NCBI GenBank assembly: GCA_024681295.1
Contig: JAILBC010000074.1
Coordinates: 1 to 45,202 of the forward strand
Source of the DNA: Bacteroidales bacterium
Lineage (GTDB): Bacteria; Bacteroidota; Bacteroidia; Bacteroidales; F082
DNA: 45,202 nt
Direction of reading: 5' to 3'
Shown here: one piece after another, positions 1 to 8,255 of the stretch
How the letters are laid out: each line of letters begins with the position of its first letter
Numbering within the stretch: the stretch's first letter is position 1
Translations under genes and position numbers: made by a program
Notes under the pieces: generated by a model
Told to the model about the DNA's origin: nothing
What the model saw: only the letters and a program-made list of their open reading frames with translations
Databases searched by the model: none

Positions 1-2
1 GT

Positions 3-194
3 GCCGAGGACTTGCAAATCATGGCCTCTGAGTTGAGCGAAGTCAAAGCGCAGACTGAGTCGCTGGAGGATGCCGAAGAACAGGTGATCCGCCAGGCGCT
101 GAAGCAATACAATGGCAATCTTTCACTGGTGGCGAAAGCGTTGAAGATCAGCAGGCCGACCTTGTATAACCGTTTGAAGAAATACGGGATATGA
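3..194 (+). CDS. Sigma-54-dependent response regulator, C-terminal fragment (Fis-type HTH)
   Basis: Only the last 63 codons lie in the window. The frame is open back to the left edge, so the gene begins outside. The tail has the Fis-type helix-turn-helix found at the C-terminus of NtrC-family activators: an acidic helix, then IRQALKQYNGNLSLVAKAL, then the recognition helix ISRPTLYNRLKKYGI. By family knowledge the missing part should contain a receiver domain and an AAA+ sigma-54 activation domain; neither can be checked here. The stop overlaps the start of the next gene (ATGA at 191-194), a histidine kinase, so the two almost certainly form a translationally coupled two-component system. A lone Fis-like protein is possible but much less likely. 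Confidence 0.85.
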   Translation, partial: AEDLQIMASELSEVKAQTESLEDAEEQVIRQALKQYNGNLSLVAKALKISRPTLYNRLKKYGI

Positions 195-1048
195 GTGTCT
201 GGTTGTGGATAGGGGTAATCATTGTGGCCGTGGTGGCGGCCATCGTAATCACCTTTTGGCTGACGCGAAAGCATGACACCAAGAAGGTTTCTTTTATGAT
301 GGATGCTCTGGAGGACGGCGAACGTAACTTCCGATTTCAGGAGAAATCGTCATTGAACCGCGCTTTAAACCGCATTCACGGTATTTTTGAGCGACGGTCG
401 GCAGTGGACGAATCCACCTCGTGGAGCAGACTGTTCAGGGTGATTACACACGAGATTATGAATACCGTGGCGCCGATAGCCTCATTAAGCGATGCGCTTT
501 CCAAAGAAGAAGACTTGGATGTAAAGGCAGGTCTTGAGACGATCTCGGCCTCATCGAAAGATTTGATTCGTTTTGTGGAGTCGTACCGCAACATCACCGA
601 AGTGGCACCTCCGGTACGCAAAGCGGTGATGGTGGATGAACTAGTCGATCGGGTGTTGCGCCTCAACAAGGCCAAGATCGCCGAACAAGGTGCCGTCCTG
701 ACCTATCAGGCCAAGACCCCGGATCTGCTCATCTTCGCCGACGAGGGTCAAATCATGCAGGTGTTCAACAACCTGATCAAGAATGCTGTTCAGGCAGGAG
801 CCAATTCCATTCGCATTACAGCTGACCTTAATTCGGACGACCAGACGGTCATTCGCGTGGCTAATAACGGCAAAGCCATTCCTTTGCGACAGATCGAGGA
901 GATCTTTGTGCCATTTTATACTACAAAGCCTAATGGTACGGGTATCGGGCTCAGCCTTTCAAAACAAATCATGGTGAAACACAATGGCACATTAAGCCTT
1001 GAGCAAAGCGACAGTCAAATGACAGTTTTTTCGATGGTGTTCAAATAA
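191..1048 (+). CDS. Sensor histidine kinase (NtrY/NtrB-like), short membrane form
   Basis: Kinase partner of the upstream sigma-54 regulator. Residues 4-24 form one N-terminal transmembrane helix, and no periplasmic sensor domain follows. The phosphoacceptor H87 lies in ITHEIMN. The N box is NLIKNAVQA with N198, the F box is PFYTTK (about 240-245), and the glycine-rich G2 box is GTGIGLSLS (249-257). The G1 box reads NNGKAI (225-230), with Asn where most kinases have the adenine-contacting Asp of DxGxG. At 285 residues it is short for the family. With one TM and no recognisable sensor domain, it probably reads a membrane or cytoplasmic cue, or works with another protein. The gene ends at 1048, directly against the end of a convergent gene whose stop starts at 1049. 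Confidence 0.9.
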   Translation: MSVWLWIGVIIVAVVAAIVITFWLTRKHDTKKVSFMMDALEDGERNFRFQEKSSLNRALNRIHGIFERRSAVDESTSWSRLFRVITHEIMNTVAPIASLSDALSKEEDLDVKAGLETISASSKDLIRFVESYRNITEVAPPVRKAVMVDELVDRVLRLNKAKIAEQGAVLTYQAKTPDLLIFADEGQIMQVFNNLIKNAVQAGANSIRITADLNSDDQTVIRVANNGKAIPLRQIEEIFVPFYTTKPNGTGIGLSLSKQIMVKHNGTLSLEQSDSQMTVFSMVFK

Positions 1049-2059
1049 TCACTGTTTTACGATCTTACGTGTCGAAACGCCCTGTGCTGAAACCGTCCGC
1101 TCAATGTAAATCCCAGATCTCAGGTGTGTGGGGTCAACCTTCTTGCCGGTGAGATCGAACCATTCCACCTGAAGTGCATCATTTTCGTTTTCATGTTCTT
1201 CAAGCCCGTCTGAATCGACCACATCGACAAATAAAGTGGTCATGGAGGTGGCACAGTTGCAATCGAGCACAAGCATGATGTCGAGCCAGCAGGTAGAGCC
1301 GACAGCGACGGTCGGCAACAGCGTCGCTTCCGTGATGACTTGTTTGGTCTCGTCGGGTTCGAGGTGGAAGACTGTGCAAGGTGTGCCTTCCACGGTGAAG
1401 TGGATGTCAGTGAAATATTCGTACGAAGGGGAGAAGATGACATCGATGGGCTCGTAACCCAGATTCTGGACATCGAAGCGGAAAATGATCTGTTGGCCAG
1501 GGTAAAGCGAGGTCTGGATGGTGGTTGGCGTTGCTTGGAAGTCATATTTGGCTACCATGTCGATGCTCACTTCGTCAATGGTGAGATGATAAGCACCTTC
1601 TGAGGCAATGGCGTGGATGCCAAAGTAGGGATAGTCGGCTGTGATGGTTTCGATATAAGCGGAGACTTTATTATAGTTGCCTTCGTCCACGGTGACGGTG
1701 AAAAGCAGTTGTTCCATATGTTCGGCGTTATCTTCTGTGCCTGCCCAGAACTCCAGCTCGTAAGTGCCGTCGGAGATCACCCAGCTCGAAAAACGGTATT
1801 TTAGCTGCGAACTAAGAAACTGCTCCAGGAACATCCATGAGTCGTCGGCGTTGGTGAAGGCGTACCAGTCGCCTGCATGTGCCTTCCGGTTGTGATCTTT
1901 GTCGAAGTGCCCACAAAGCCATGACTGGTCGTCGCAGGTCCAGCCGATAGGTGTGGTCATGTCATGGTTCCCATACTCGAAACTCTCGTAGAGGATGCCT
2001 GAGGCGAAAACAAATGCTGGGGCAAGGCAAACCAGCAATATAAGGAGCAGTCTTTTCAT
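1049..2059 (-). CDS. Secreted choice-of-anchor J protein with T9SS-like C-terminal tail
   Basis: A 336-residue exported protein. Residues 1-19 are a signal peptide (KRLLLILLVCLAPAFVFA). Residues 20 to about 170 match the pattern of choice-of-anchor J / MAM-like beta-sandwich domains found on Bacteroidetes surface proteins: ILYESFEYG near the start, then W, GDWYAFT and DGTYELEFWAGT, and a terminal strand YHLTIDEVSID. A second beta-rich region (about 175-280) looks Ig-like. The last 40 residues (VEWFDLTGKKV, then LRSGIYIE, then RKIVKQ) resemble the type A sorting domain of the type IX secretion system, which would export and anchor it at the cell surface. The substrate or ligand is not recognisable. 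Transcription probably starts at the minus-strand promoter at 2079-2086. Confidence 0.75.
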   Translation of the reverse strand: MKRLLLILLVCLAPAFVFASGILYESFEYGNHDMTTPIGWTCDDQSWLCGHFDKDHNRKAHAGDWYAFTNADDSWMFLEQFLSSQLKYRFSSWVISDGTYELEFWAGTEDNAEHMEQLLFTVTVDEGNYNKVSAYIETITADYPYFGIHAIASEGAYHLTIDEVSIDMVAKYDFQATPTTIQTSLYPGQQIIFRFDVQNLGYEPIDVIFSPSYEYFTDIHFTVEGTPCTVFHLEPDETKQVITEATLLPTVAVGSTCWLDIMLVLDCNCATSMTTLFVDVVDSDGLEEHENENDALQVEWFDLTGKKVDPTHLRSGIYIERTVSAQGVSTRKIVKQ

Positions 2060-2078
2060 TTTTCTATCGTTTAGATTG

Positions 2079-2086
2079 CAAAAATA
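2079..2086 (-). promoter_or_regulatory. Bacteroidetes -7 promoter element for the anchor-J gene
   Basis: On the minus strand this reads TATTTTTG, a match to TAnnTTTG, 19 nt before the ATG at 2059. It lies in a 70-bp divergent intergenic region opposite the promoter at 2109-2116. Assigned by pattern only. Confidence 0.6.
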
Positions 2087-2108
2087 GTAATATTCAAAGA
2101 AATATCGT

Positions 2109-2116
2109 TATTTTTG
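2109..2116 (+). promoter_or_regulatory. Bacteroidetes -7 promoter element for the AI-2E transporter gene
   Basis: TATTTTTG matches TAnnTTTG and lies 13 nt before the ATG at 2130, implying a leader of only about 9 nt. It is divergent with the element at 2079-2086. Confidence 0.6.
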
Positions 2117-2129
2117 CTTTTTTTAAGCC

Positions 2130-3308
2130 ATGGAAAAAGAAAGAAACATCGATAAACTGGCAGGTTACCTGATTAAATTGGGTGGCCTCGCCATCATTGC
2201 CGCCCTGTGCTGGTATTTCAAAAACGTCTTGATTTACATTATTGTCGCTTTTGTGGTGTCGCTGATCGGACGGCCCATCATGAAACTCTTAAAAAAAATC
2301 CGCATCGGGAAGTTTCACCTGCCTGAATGGTTTTCGGCCATACTCACCATCATCTTGATCATCGGCCTTTTGATCTTGATTGTCACGCAGATGATTCCCA
2401 TGGTATCGAACATCATTCGCGACGCCTCGTTGTTGAATGGCAATGTCTATCTGGAGTCGAATCCGATAGAGCGATTCAATGAATGGCTGATTGGCTTGTA
2501 CCCTGCTCTGGGCGCGGATTTCAACATTGTTGATGTTGTCATGGTTAAACTTAGGGAGTTGGTGAGTTTCAACAGCGTTACGGGATTTGTGGGTTCGGTG
2601 GCTTCGTTGGTCTCCAGCGCTTTCGTCGGACTTTTTGCCGTAGTGTTCATCTCGTTCTTCTTCCTGAAGGATTCCGATTTGTTTGGAAGGATTGTCTGTG
2701 CCTTGGTGCCCGATAAGGTTGAAAACACCATGATTGCAACCCTCAACGATATCAAGCAATTGCTCTCTCGTTATTTTATTGGATTGCTGCTTGAGATGCT
2801 TGGCGTGGCTTTGATCGACTGTTTGGGACTATGGCTTATCGCTCGTCTCGACTTCAGTTATGCCATCGGTATCGCTTTTATCGCCGGTTTGCTCAATGTG
2901 ATTCCTTACGTGGGCCCTTTGATGGGCGAGGCTATCGGTGTGATTCTCGGTGTCATCCTGAAGTTGGGCACTGGCGCTGGCCTTAATGTGAATGTATGGG
3001 TCTTTGCGCTGATTATCCTGGCCATTATGGTCACAGCTCAACTGATCGACAATTTCATCTATCAGCCGGTCATTTATTCCACCAGCATCAAGGCGCATCC
3101 CCTGGAGATCTTCATTGTGCTGCTGATGGCTGCCCATATTGGAGGCACCGTGGGGATGCTGGTTGCCATCCCAGTTTACACGGTGTTGCGCGTTGTCGCC
3201 CTGCGGTTTTTCCATCGTTTCAAACCCGTCCAGCGACTGGATCCTGATCTGAGCGAAGAGGACAAAATCATTGAAGATTTTAGTTCAAGGGTCAAGGAAC
3301 AAGGGTAA
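2130..3308 (+). CDS. AI-2E family transporter (PerM/TqsA-like permease)
   Basis: A 392-residue inner-membrane protein with about eight hydrophobic segments. Two sit at the N-terminus (residues 11-50) and one near 66-90. A soluble loop follows at about 95-150, with the remaining segments to about 365. The family signature GLLNVIPYVGPLMGE is present, as is the later IDNFIYQPVIYSTSIKAHPLEIF block and a glycine-rich pair ending in GMLVAIPVYTVLRV. Family members export autoinducer-2 or other small molecules, or act as Na+(Li+)/H+ antiporters; sequence alone does not distinguish these. The last 17 bp overlap the end of the convergent thioesterase gene. It is probably transcribed alone from 2109-2116. 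Confidence 0.88.
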   Translation: MEKERNIDKLAGYLIKLGGLAIIAALCWYFKNVLIYIIVAFVVSLIGRPIMKLLKKIRIGKFHLPEWFSAILTIILIIGLLILIVTQMIPMVSNIIRDASLLNGNVYLESNPIERFNEWLIGLYPALGADFNIVDVVMVKLRELVSFNSVTGFVGSVASLVSSAFVGLFAVVFISFFFLKDSDLFGRIVCALVPDKVENTMIATLNDIKQLLSRYFIGLLLEMLGVALIDCLGLWLIARLDFSYAIGIAFIAGLLNVIPYVGPLMGEAIGVILGVILKLGTGAGLNVNVWVFALIILAIMVTAQLIDNFIYQPVIYSTSIKAHPLEIFIVLLMAAHIGGTVGMLVAIPVYTVLRVVALRFFHRFKPVQRLDPDLSEEDKIIEDFSSRVKEQG

Positions 3309-4056
3309 ACTGGATCTTGCAGCGGCAGACTTCGGTGTCTTTTTGGGTGAACTGGTCTGTTTTCACTAAGCGGATGCAATAGGTCTGTTCCCCAGTTTGT
3401 TCCCTATAGAAATGCAGCTTGTCGCCTTGGTGGGTCTCCGCCACGTAGGCAATGTCGAAGCGTTTGATGAAGTGCTCTTGGTACCACGGGATGTCCCACA
3501 AATCAATCACATGTTCGATATATTTTATGGAATTTACATGTCCATTAATGTCGATATCGTGATAATAGGTGTCAATCGTACGAATCAATTCGGCGTCGGG
3601 GCTCATCTTCACGCGGTCGCCTTTTTCAATAGGACAGGGCTTGTCGGTCACGATGAACTGGTTGATTGCTCCGTCCTCAATAGCGAAAATGTCTGCCATT
3701 TGTCTTGTCTCCGTGTCGATCATGGCCCATACCGAGCGACCGTAGCCGTAGACCTCGCCGTTGTCGTTTGTGATGGCAAAATTACGTTGGGTGAAGTAGC
3801 GCATGGCCCCTTCAATCCAGGTCTCCACGTTAAAATGTTCGAGTTGCAATGGCATCTCGTCCATCTCGATGGCCAGCCTTGACAGCACCCAGGCACGATG
3901 GATGCCCAGCAAGTGCTTCATCCCGAAGCCGCGGCCCGTAGCATGGAAGTCGGCGGCGTTGAGCAGGTTGTTGCCCAGGTGCCCTAGACACAAGTGCCCT
4001 GAGAAGTCGCAGTGGAACGGCTCGGCAGTGAATTTATATTTCCCGATTTTGTCCAT
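3292..4056 (-). CDS. Acyl-ACP thioesterase (FatA/FatB-like, double hotdog)
   Basis: A 254-residue cytoplasmic enzyme expected to hydrolyse acyl-acyl carrier protein and release free fatty acids. The length and layout fit bacterial acyl-ACP thioesterases with two tandem hotdog folds. The N-terminal half contains GHLGNNLLNAADFHATGRGF (about residues 24-43) and WVLSRLAIEMDEMP. The C-terminal half contains YYHDIDINGHVNSIKYIEHV, where the DxNGHVNxxxY motif carries catalytic Asp, Asn and His in family members. Its last codons overlap the end of the AI-2E transporter gene by 17 bp (3292-3308) tail to tail. The promoter is the minus-strand element at 4076-4083. Nothing unusual in the protein itself. 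Confidence 0.88.
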   Translation of the reverse strand: MDKIGKYKFTAEPFHCDFSGHLCLGHLGNNLLNAADFHATGRGFGMKHLLGIHRAWVLSRLAIEMDEMPLQLEHFNVETWIEGAMRYFTQRNFAITNDNGEVYGYGRSVWAMIDTETRQMADIFAIEDGAINQFIVTDKPCPIEKGDRVKMSPDAELIRTIDTYYHDIDINGHVNSIKYIEHVIDLWDIPWYQEHFIKRFDIAYVAETHQGDKLHFYREQTGEQTYCIRLVKTDQFTQKDTEVCRCKIQFTLVP

Positions 4057-4075
4057 TGTTTTTGCTTTTGGATGG

Positions 4076-4083
4076 CAAAGTTA
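4076..4083 (-). promoter_or_regulatory. -7 promoter element for the thioesterase gene
   Basis: On the minus strand this reads TAACTTTG (TAnnTTTG), 19 nt upstream of the ATG at 4056, in a 66-bp divergent region shared with the promoter at 4095-4102. Confidence 0.6.
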
Positions 4084-4094
4084 TAAAAAATAGT

Positions 4095-4102
4095 TATCTT
4101 TG
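4095..4102 (+). promoter_or_regulatory. -7 promoter element for the gene at 4123
   Basis: TATCTTTG, an exact match to TAnnTTTG, 20 nt before the ATG at 4123. Confidence 0.65.
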
Positions 4103-4122
4103 GAGCTTGAAAATCATAAACT

Positions 4123-4875
4123 ATGGATGAACAGAATAGAGTGATTCATAAAGAGTCTTCGCTGTACCAGCTGGGTGTCCAGGAGATGATTGGACTGGGA
4201 GAGTCGGGCCTTAGCGAATATGAAGATGCGGAGTTTGTTGATGTCAGGACAGGGAAAATACACATGTCGACGCATCTTGTGGTGGAAAGGGACCTTCAAT
4301 GGAGTTCTGATGGAGAAAGGGTGTTTTTCAACGGTTTCCTTTATGACCTTCTAGGTGAAGAAGAAGACCCGTTTTTTGTGGTGATGGATGTGAAGAACAA
4401 GGCTTATCTGCACGTTTACCAGGGTTATGCTGAGCATCCCCGTTGGAATACCTTTGAGACGGATGCCATATTCGACAATGTGCTTGAGGAGTCGAGGGAC
4501 ACTTTTGCCTTTCTTGACCGTGAATCCAGACGTTTTGATCTGGAAAGAAATCTGCCAGTGATTCATCTCGAAAACGAACAGGTCGTGGAGGCTGATGGGC
4601 GACAATATGTAGGGCAGAGTATCTCGCCGGACTATAGTCACATGGTGCGTTTCTACAAAGTGCGTGACAGGCAGAATGACAATTTCGAGGTCCTTTTCTG
4701 GGTGTATCGTCGTAAAGATGAATGGTGGCTGCCACTCAGATGGGCTATGTCCTATAGCATGGTCAATGGCGTTGACGGGTTTGGCTGGGTTGACGGTGCG
4801 ACGATCCTTTATTCGGTGTCGGGCAGTAGGAGAAGTTGTCTTAATGTTTTGAGTAGTTTGGGTTTCCTTTCGTGA
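4123..4875 (+). CDS. Protein of unknown function with propeller-like repeats
   Basis: A 250-residue protein that I do not recognise. It lacks a signal peptide and TM segments, so it is probably cytoplasmic. Composition is acidic and aromatic, with predicted beta strands. Short segments such as LQWSSDGERVFFNGFLYDL (about residues 59-77) and QSISPDYSHMVRFY resemble WD40/PD40-type propeller blades (W-SxDG-x-VFF), so a small incomplete propeller is possible. The C-terminus (DGFGWVDGATILYSVS) looks like another blade. It has its own promoter at 4095-4102. Its last 35 bp overlap the end of the convergent hydE gene (4841-4875). No neighbour suggests a role. Confidence 0.6.
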   Translation: MDEQNRVIHKESSLYQLGVQEMIGLGESGLSEYEDAEFVDVRTGKIHMSTHLVVERDLQWSSDGERVFFNGFLYDLLGEEEDPFFVVMDVKNKAYLHVYQGYAEHPRWNTFETDAIFDNVLEESRDTFAFLDRESRRFDLERNLPVIHLENEQVVEADGRQYVGQSISPDYSHMVRFYKVRDRQNDNFEVLFWVYRRKDEWWLPLRWAMSYSMVNGVDGFGWVDGATILYSVSGSRRSCLNVLSSLGFLS

Positions 4876-5935
4876 AAGCTACGGAGTCGCCCCAAGCGTT
4901 ATAAAGAACCTTATGTCCAATGGCAGCCAATCGGATGTCCAGGCAGCTGTGGCACTCATCGGGCTTGTCCTTGACGCAGGCCTTGTCGGGATAAATCAGA
5001 TAATTTTCACGGAACTCGTTTGGGGTGAGGTTGGGCATGATGACGTTGGCTCCGGCGAGGATGGCCTTCTCGCGGCCTTGGGGGTCGACCGTCTGGTTGG
5101 CGGTAGCGGCCACCATGTTGATTTCGGGCATCATCAGGCGGAGGATGGCAATCATCTTGAGGGTCAGCTCCATGCGTTTCTTAGCCGTTGGGATCTGTTC
5201 ACGATACTGCCACAGCGGCGTGTCGGGGTGGGGGATGAAAGGCCCCATGCCGACCATGGCCACGTCTTTCTCTTTAAAAAACAATAAATCATCAGCCAGG
5301 TCGTCGAGGGTCTGGAAGGGGAGACCCACCATTACGCCAGTACCCGTCTGGTAGCCCACTTTGAGTAGGCTGTCGATGCAAGCGAGGCGTTGCTGGAAGT
5401 CGTGCCTGGCATCGTGCGGGTGAATCTTATAATAAAGCTCTTCGTTCGAGGCCTCGATGCGAAGCAGGTAACGGTGTGCCCCTGCCTCAAACCACCGGCG
5501 GTAAGTGTCCTCGGTCTGCTCGCCCAGCGAGAGCGTGATGCCGAGGCTGCCATTGTCGATCTTCTTGATTTCCTTCACCAGATGGGTGATTTTGTCCACA
5601 AAGGCCTTGTCGCTTCGTTCGCCGCTTTGCAGAGCCACCGAGCCATAGCCCAATTCATGGGCGAGCTTGGCGCATTCCAACACCTCCTCGTCGCTGAGCT
5701 GGTAGCGTTCCACCTTCAAATTCTTGCACCTGACGCCGCAGTAGAGACAGTATTTCGAGCAGATGTTGCTGTACTCGATCAACCCTCTCAGGTGGACATA
5801 ATTGTCCAGGCGCTCCAGCTTCACCTGTAAGGCACGGTCGAAGAGTTTCTTCAGGTCCTCGCCTTCGGCAGAAAGGAGGAGCTTGATTTCCTCTTTGTTG
5901 AGTTGGTCTTTATGGAGGATCTCGTCGATGGTCAT
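4841..5935 (-). CDS. hydE: [FeFe]-hydrogenase H-cluster radical SAM maturase HydE
   Basis: Radical SAM enzyme needed to assemble the H-cluster of [FeFe] hydrogenases, with HydF and HydG. The radical SAM CxxxCxxC motif is CSKYCLYC, with Cys at 59, 63 and 66 counted from the chosen start. Other family features are the GSVALQSGER strand, the LSLGEQ and HRYLLRIEASN segments, GTGVMVGLPFQTLDDLADDL, and the C-terminal NLTPNEFRENYLIYP. The frame stays open to an ATG at 5989, but a -7 promoter lies inside that extension (5956-5963). Starting at the ATG at 5935 (MTIDEILHK) gives 364 residues, close to the family size. hydF, hydG and a hydrogenase are not in the window, so it is a detached maturase gene. 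Confidence 0.9.
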   Translation of the reverse strand: MTIDEILHKDQLNKEEIKLLLSAEGEDLKKLFDRALQVKLERLDNYVHLRGLIEYSNICSKYCLYCGVRCKNLKVERYQLSDEEVLECAKLAHELGYGSVALQSGERSDKAFVDKITHLVKEIKKIDNGSLGITLSLGEQTEDTYRRWFEAGAHRYLLRIEASNEELYYKIHPHDARHDFQQRLACIDSLLKVGYQTGTGVMVGLPFQTLDDLADDLLFFKEKDVAMVGMGPFIPHPDTPLWQYREQIPTAKKRMELTLKMIAILRLMMPEINMVAATANQTVDPQGREKAILAGANVIMPNLTPNEFRENYLIYPDKACVKDKPDECHSCLDIRLAAIGHKVLYNAWGDSVAFTKGNPNYSKH

Positions 5936-5955
5936 GTCGTCATTGAAATCGGATG

Positions 5956-5963
5956 CAAAAATA
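5956..5963 (-). promoter_or_regulatory. -7 promoter element deciding the hydE start
   Basis: On the minus strand this reads TATTTTTG. It lies 20 nt upstream of the ATG at 5935 but downstream of the ATG at 5989 in the same frame, which argues for the shorter hydE product. Confidence 0.6.
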
Positions 5964-6030
5964 GGAAAAACTATTCCCCGATAAGCCAAAATTGTTGATA
6001 AAAACTTCAGGATAATCCCATTTTTTGTTA

Positions 6031-6038
6031 TATTTTTG
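6031..6038 (+). promoter_or_regulatory. -7 promoter element for the envelope operon 6043-11696
   Basis: TATTTTTG matches TAnnTTTG and ends only 4 nt before the ATG at 6043. If transcription starts the usual few bases downstream of this box, the mRNA is leaderless or nearly so. It also rules out an upstream TTG at 6025 as the start. Confidence 0.6.
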
Positions 6039-6042
6039 CGCT

Positions 6043-8253
6043 ATGCGCAAATGGATCCCTTGGATATTAATGATGGTTTTTGCGATGTTTTTTTCCTGTT
6101 CTAGGAAGAAGACCTCGCTGCTTGACGTGGTACCACGTGACGCGGAAATGGTTGTCGAGTCGGCGGATTCGGCCGTCATCATGCTGTTCGACACCTTGCT
6201 GGGAGCGCATGTATGCACTGAAAATATAGTCGATGGCGAACCGATGGCCGTCGTCGAGATGCCTTCAGAGGGCCCCAACGAATTCCTCTTTATTTCGAAA
6301 CCCACAAAAAAAGACATCCAAGACCATAAGATTTACGAAGATCCTGACTTTGCACGACTCCAGAAAACCCTCGGGCAGAATGTGAAGGCTCACGTGTATT
6401 ACCACCATCCCAATGGATGGGCATTGCTTGATGTGCTGCCCGAAGGCCGTAATCTGGTAATGACTGGCTACGCTCTGGCTAGTGATTCTACTTCGGCCTG
6501 GCGACCCCTGAAATACCAACTGCCCGTGAAGAACTCGGTGGTGAACATCCTACCGTCCGACACACGCTTTATGCATCATCTGGGAATGTCAGATTATGCT
6601 TCCTATTGGGAGTCGTTTTGCAATAAGGAGAGCGTCGCTGCCTTCAACAAAAAGTACAGCACCGATGTGGAAAACAAGTTGCTGGCCTTCCTCTCGGAAG
6701 TGTCGTTCAACAAGTTCGGAAAGAATAATCGCGAGGTGTTTGTAGGCCGGATGAACGACCCCTCGGCGGTGATCAAATTCATGGAACGCTTGGCTTCAAA
6801 AATGGGGGTGGCTGGCTCGCAAAACTGTCAGGGCTACGCGCTCTATGACTTGGGCAAGAGCAGTTTCATTCCTGATATCTTCGGTGATGACTTCAAGATG
6901 ATGAAACGCTGCTGCTACGCCATTGTGGACCAGTATCTGGTAATGGCCGCTAACATAGAGACGCTTCAAGAAGTCATAGCCTGCTATCGTTCAGGCCGTA
7001 CGCTTGATCTTAATGAGAACTTCCGCGCCTTCCAGCAGAAGATGCTCGAGTCTGCTAATATCACCTTCTTCGAAGTTAAGAAGGACAGAAAAGAAGCCTT
7101 GCAGCTGGCCTCTTCGAAAGACTTGGTTTACACCAACGTGTGTATCAGCTGGGACGCCGAGGTGAAGAGCGAGAACAACGTCCGCTGGAAGGTCAACCTT
7201 GATGCCCCCCTCAGCGGCAAACCCTTCATCCTCGAGGATCATTCCTCGTCCAATAAAAACGTGGTCGCCTTCGACCGAAATAACAAGATGTACCTCATTG
7301 ACAGTGAAGGCAACATCCTTTGGACCAAACAGCTTGAAGAAGCTCCAATGAGTGAGGTGTTCACCGTTGATGCCCAAAACAACGGACAACTTCAGTTCCT
7401 GTTCAACACAGCGCATACCATTCAACTTATAGACCGCAACGGCAATAACCATGAGGGTTATCCCATCCGTCTTCCTTTTGAGGCCTCCAACGGGCTCTCG
7501 GTGTTCGACTACAACGGCAATCACGACTACCGTCTCTTGCTCTTCAGCACCGACCGCCTGCTGTACAACTACGACATCCAAGGCAAGGAGGTGGAAGGCT
7601 GGAACCGTCACCGCGCTGAGGACAAGGTGACACTCCCCGTGAGGCATCTGGTGGCCGACAACAAGGACTACCTCATCGTGTCGGATGTCAACGGCGGCGT
7701 GCGCATCCTCGACCGCCAGGGACGCATCCGCATCCCCCTGACTGCCGACATGCAGAAGTCGGCCCTGAACGACATCTATACCAACGCTACCAATACCAAG
7801 AAAGGCCTCTTCCTGACCTCCGACAAGGAAGGCAAGCTACTCTATATCACAGCAGACGGTTCACTCAACCGTACCGATTTTGGAACTTATTCCGAAAAGC
7901 ATTTCTTCCTCTACGAAGACTTCAACGGCGACCAAGATCCCGACTTCATCTACCTCGACGGACAGGAACTGCATGTGTTTGACCGTTTCAAAAAGGAACT
8001 GTTTGTACATCACTTTGATGTGGAAATTACCACCAAGCCAGTGTTTTTCAGGATATCTCGCAATAAGAGGATGCTCGGTGTCGTTTCAGAGAAGGCCCGC
8101 GAGATCACCCTCATCGACCGCAAGGGCAACATGATTGTGAACTCGGGACTGGTAGGGGAGACTCCTTTCGCCGTGGGAAGCCTGCACAACGACCAACAAA
8201 TCAATCTTGTCACTGGTGTGGGCAACGCTTTGTTTAACTACGTCATCTACTAA
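6043..8253 (+). CDS. Lipoprotein with C-terminal beta-propeller-like repeats
   Basis: A 736-residue exported lipoprotein of unknown function. The N-terminus starting at the ATG at 6043 (MRKWIPWILMMVFAMFFSC) is a signal peptide with a lipobox ending in Cys19, so the mature protein is lipid-anchored in the envelope. Residues about 25-370 form a mixed alpha/beta region reminiscent of DUF3352-type proteins. From about residue 400 onward come repeated strands of the form NKMYLIDSEGNILWT, IQLIDRNGN, LLYNYDIQGKEVEGW and VRILDRQGRIR, typical of PQQ/WD-like propellers. It heads an operon with a periplasmic thioredoxin-like protein (2-nt gap) and a GH3/serine-hydrolase fusion, suggesting a shared cell-envelope role. 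No catalytic motif seen. Confidence 0.75.
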   Translation: MRKWIPWILMMVFAMFFSCSRKKTSLLDVVPRDAEMVVESADSAVIMLFDTLLGAHVCTENIVDGEPMAVVEMPSEGPNEFLFISKPTKKDIQDHKIYEDPDFARLQKTLGQNVKAHVYYHHPNGWALLDVLPEGRNLVMTGYALASDSTSAWRPLKYQLPVKNSVVNILPSDTRFMHHLGMSDYASYWESFCNKESVAAFNKKYSTDVENKLLAFLSEVSFNKFGKNNREVFVGRMNDPSAVIKFMERLASKMGVAGSQNCQGYALYDLGKSSFIPDIFGDDFKMMKRCCYAIVDQYLVMAANIETLQEVIACYRSGRTLDLNENFRAFQQKMLESANITFFEVKKDRKEALQLASSKDLVYTNVCISWDAEVKSENNVRWKVNLDAPLSGKPFILEDHSSSNKNVVAFDRNNKMYLIDSEGNILWTKQLEEAPMSEVFTVDAQNNGQLQFLFNTAHTIQLIDRNGNNHEGYPIRLPFEASNGLSVFDYNGNHDYRLLLFSTDRLLYNYDIQGKEVEGWNRHRAEDKVTLPVRHLVADNKDYLIVSDVNGGVRILDRQGRIRIPLTADMQKSALNDIYTNATNTKKGLFLTSDKEGKLLYITADGSLNRTDFGTYSEKHFFLYEDFNGDQDPDFIYLDGQELHVFDRFKKELFVHHFDVEITTKPVFFRISRNKRMLGVVSEKAREITLIDRKGNMIVNSGLVGETPFAVGSLHNDQQINLVTGVGNALFNYVIY

Positions 8254-8255
8254 CT

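Noticed and set aside
6025-6042. TTG start for the propeller lipoprotein
   Set aside because: It precedes the promoter box at 6031-6038, and the ATG at 6043 gives a clean lipoprotein signal.
6991-7647. 218-codon minus-strand open frame in the propeller lipoprotein
   Set aside because: No start context or domain; the sense gene is well supported.
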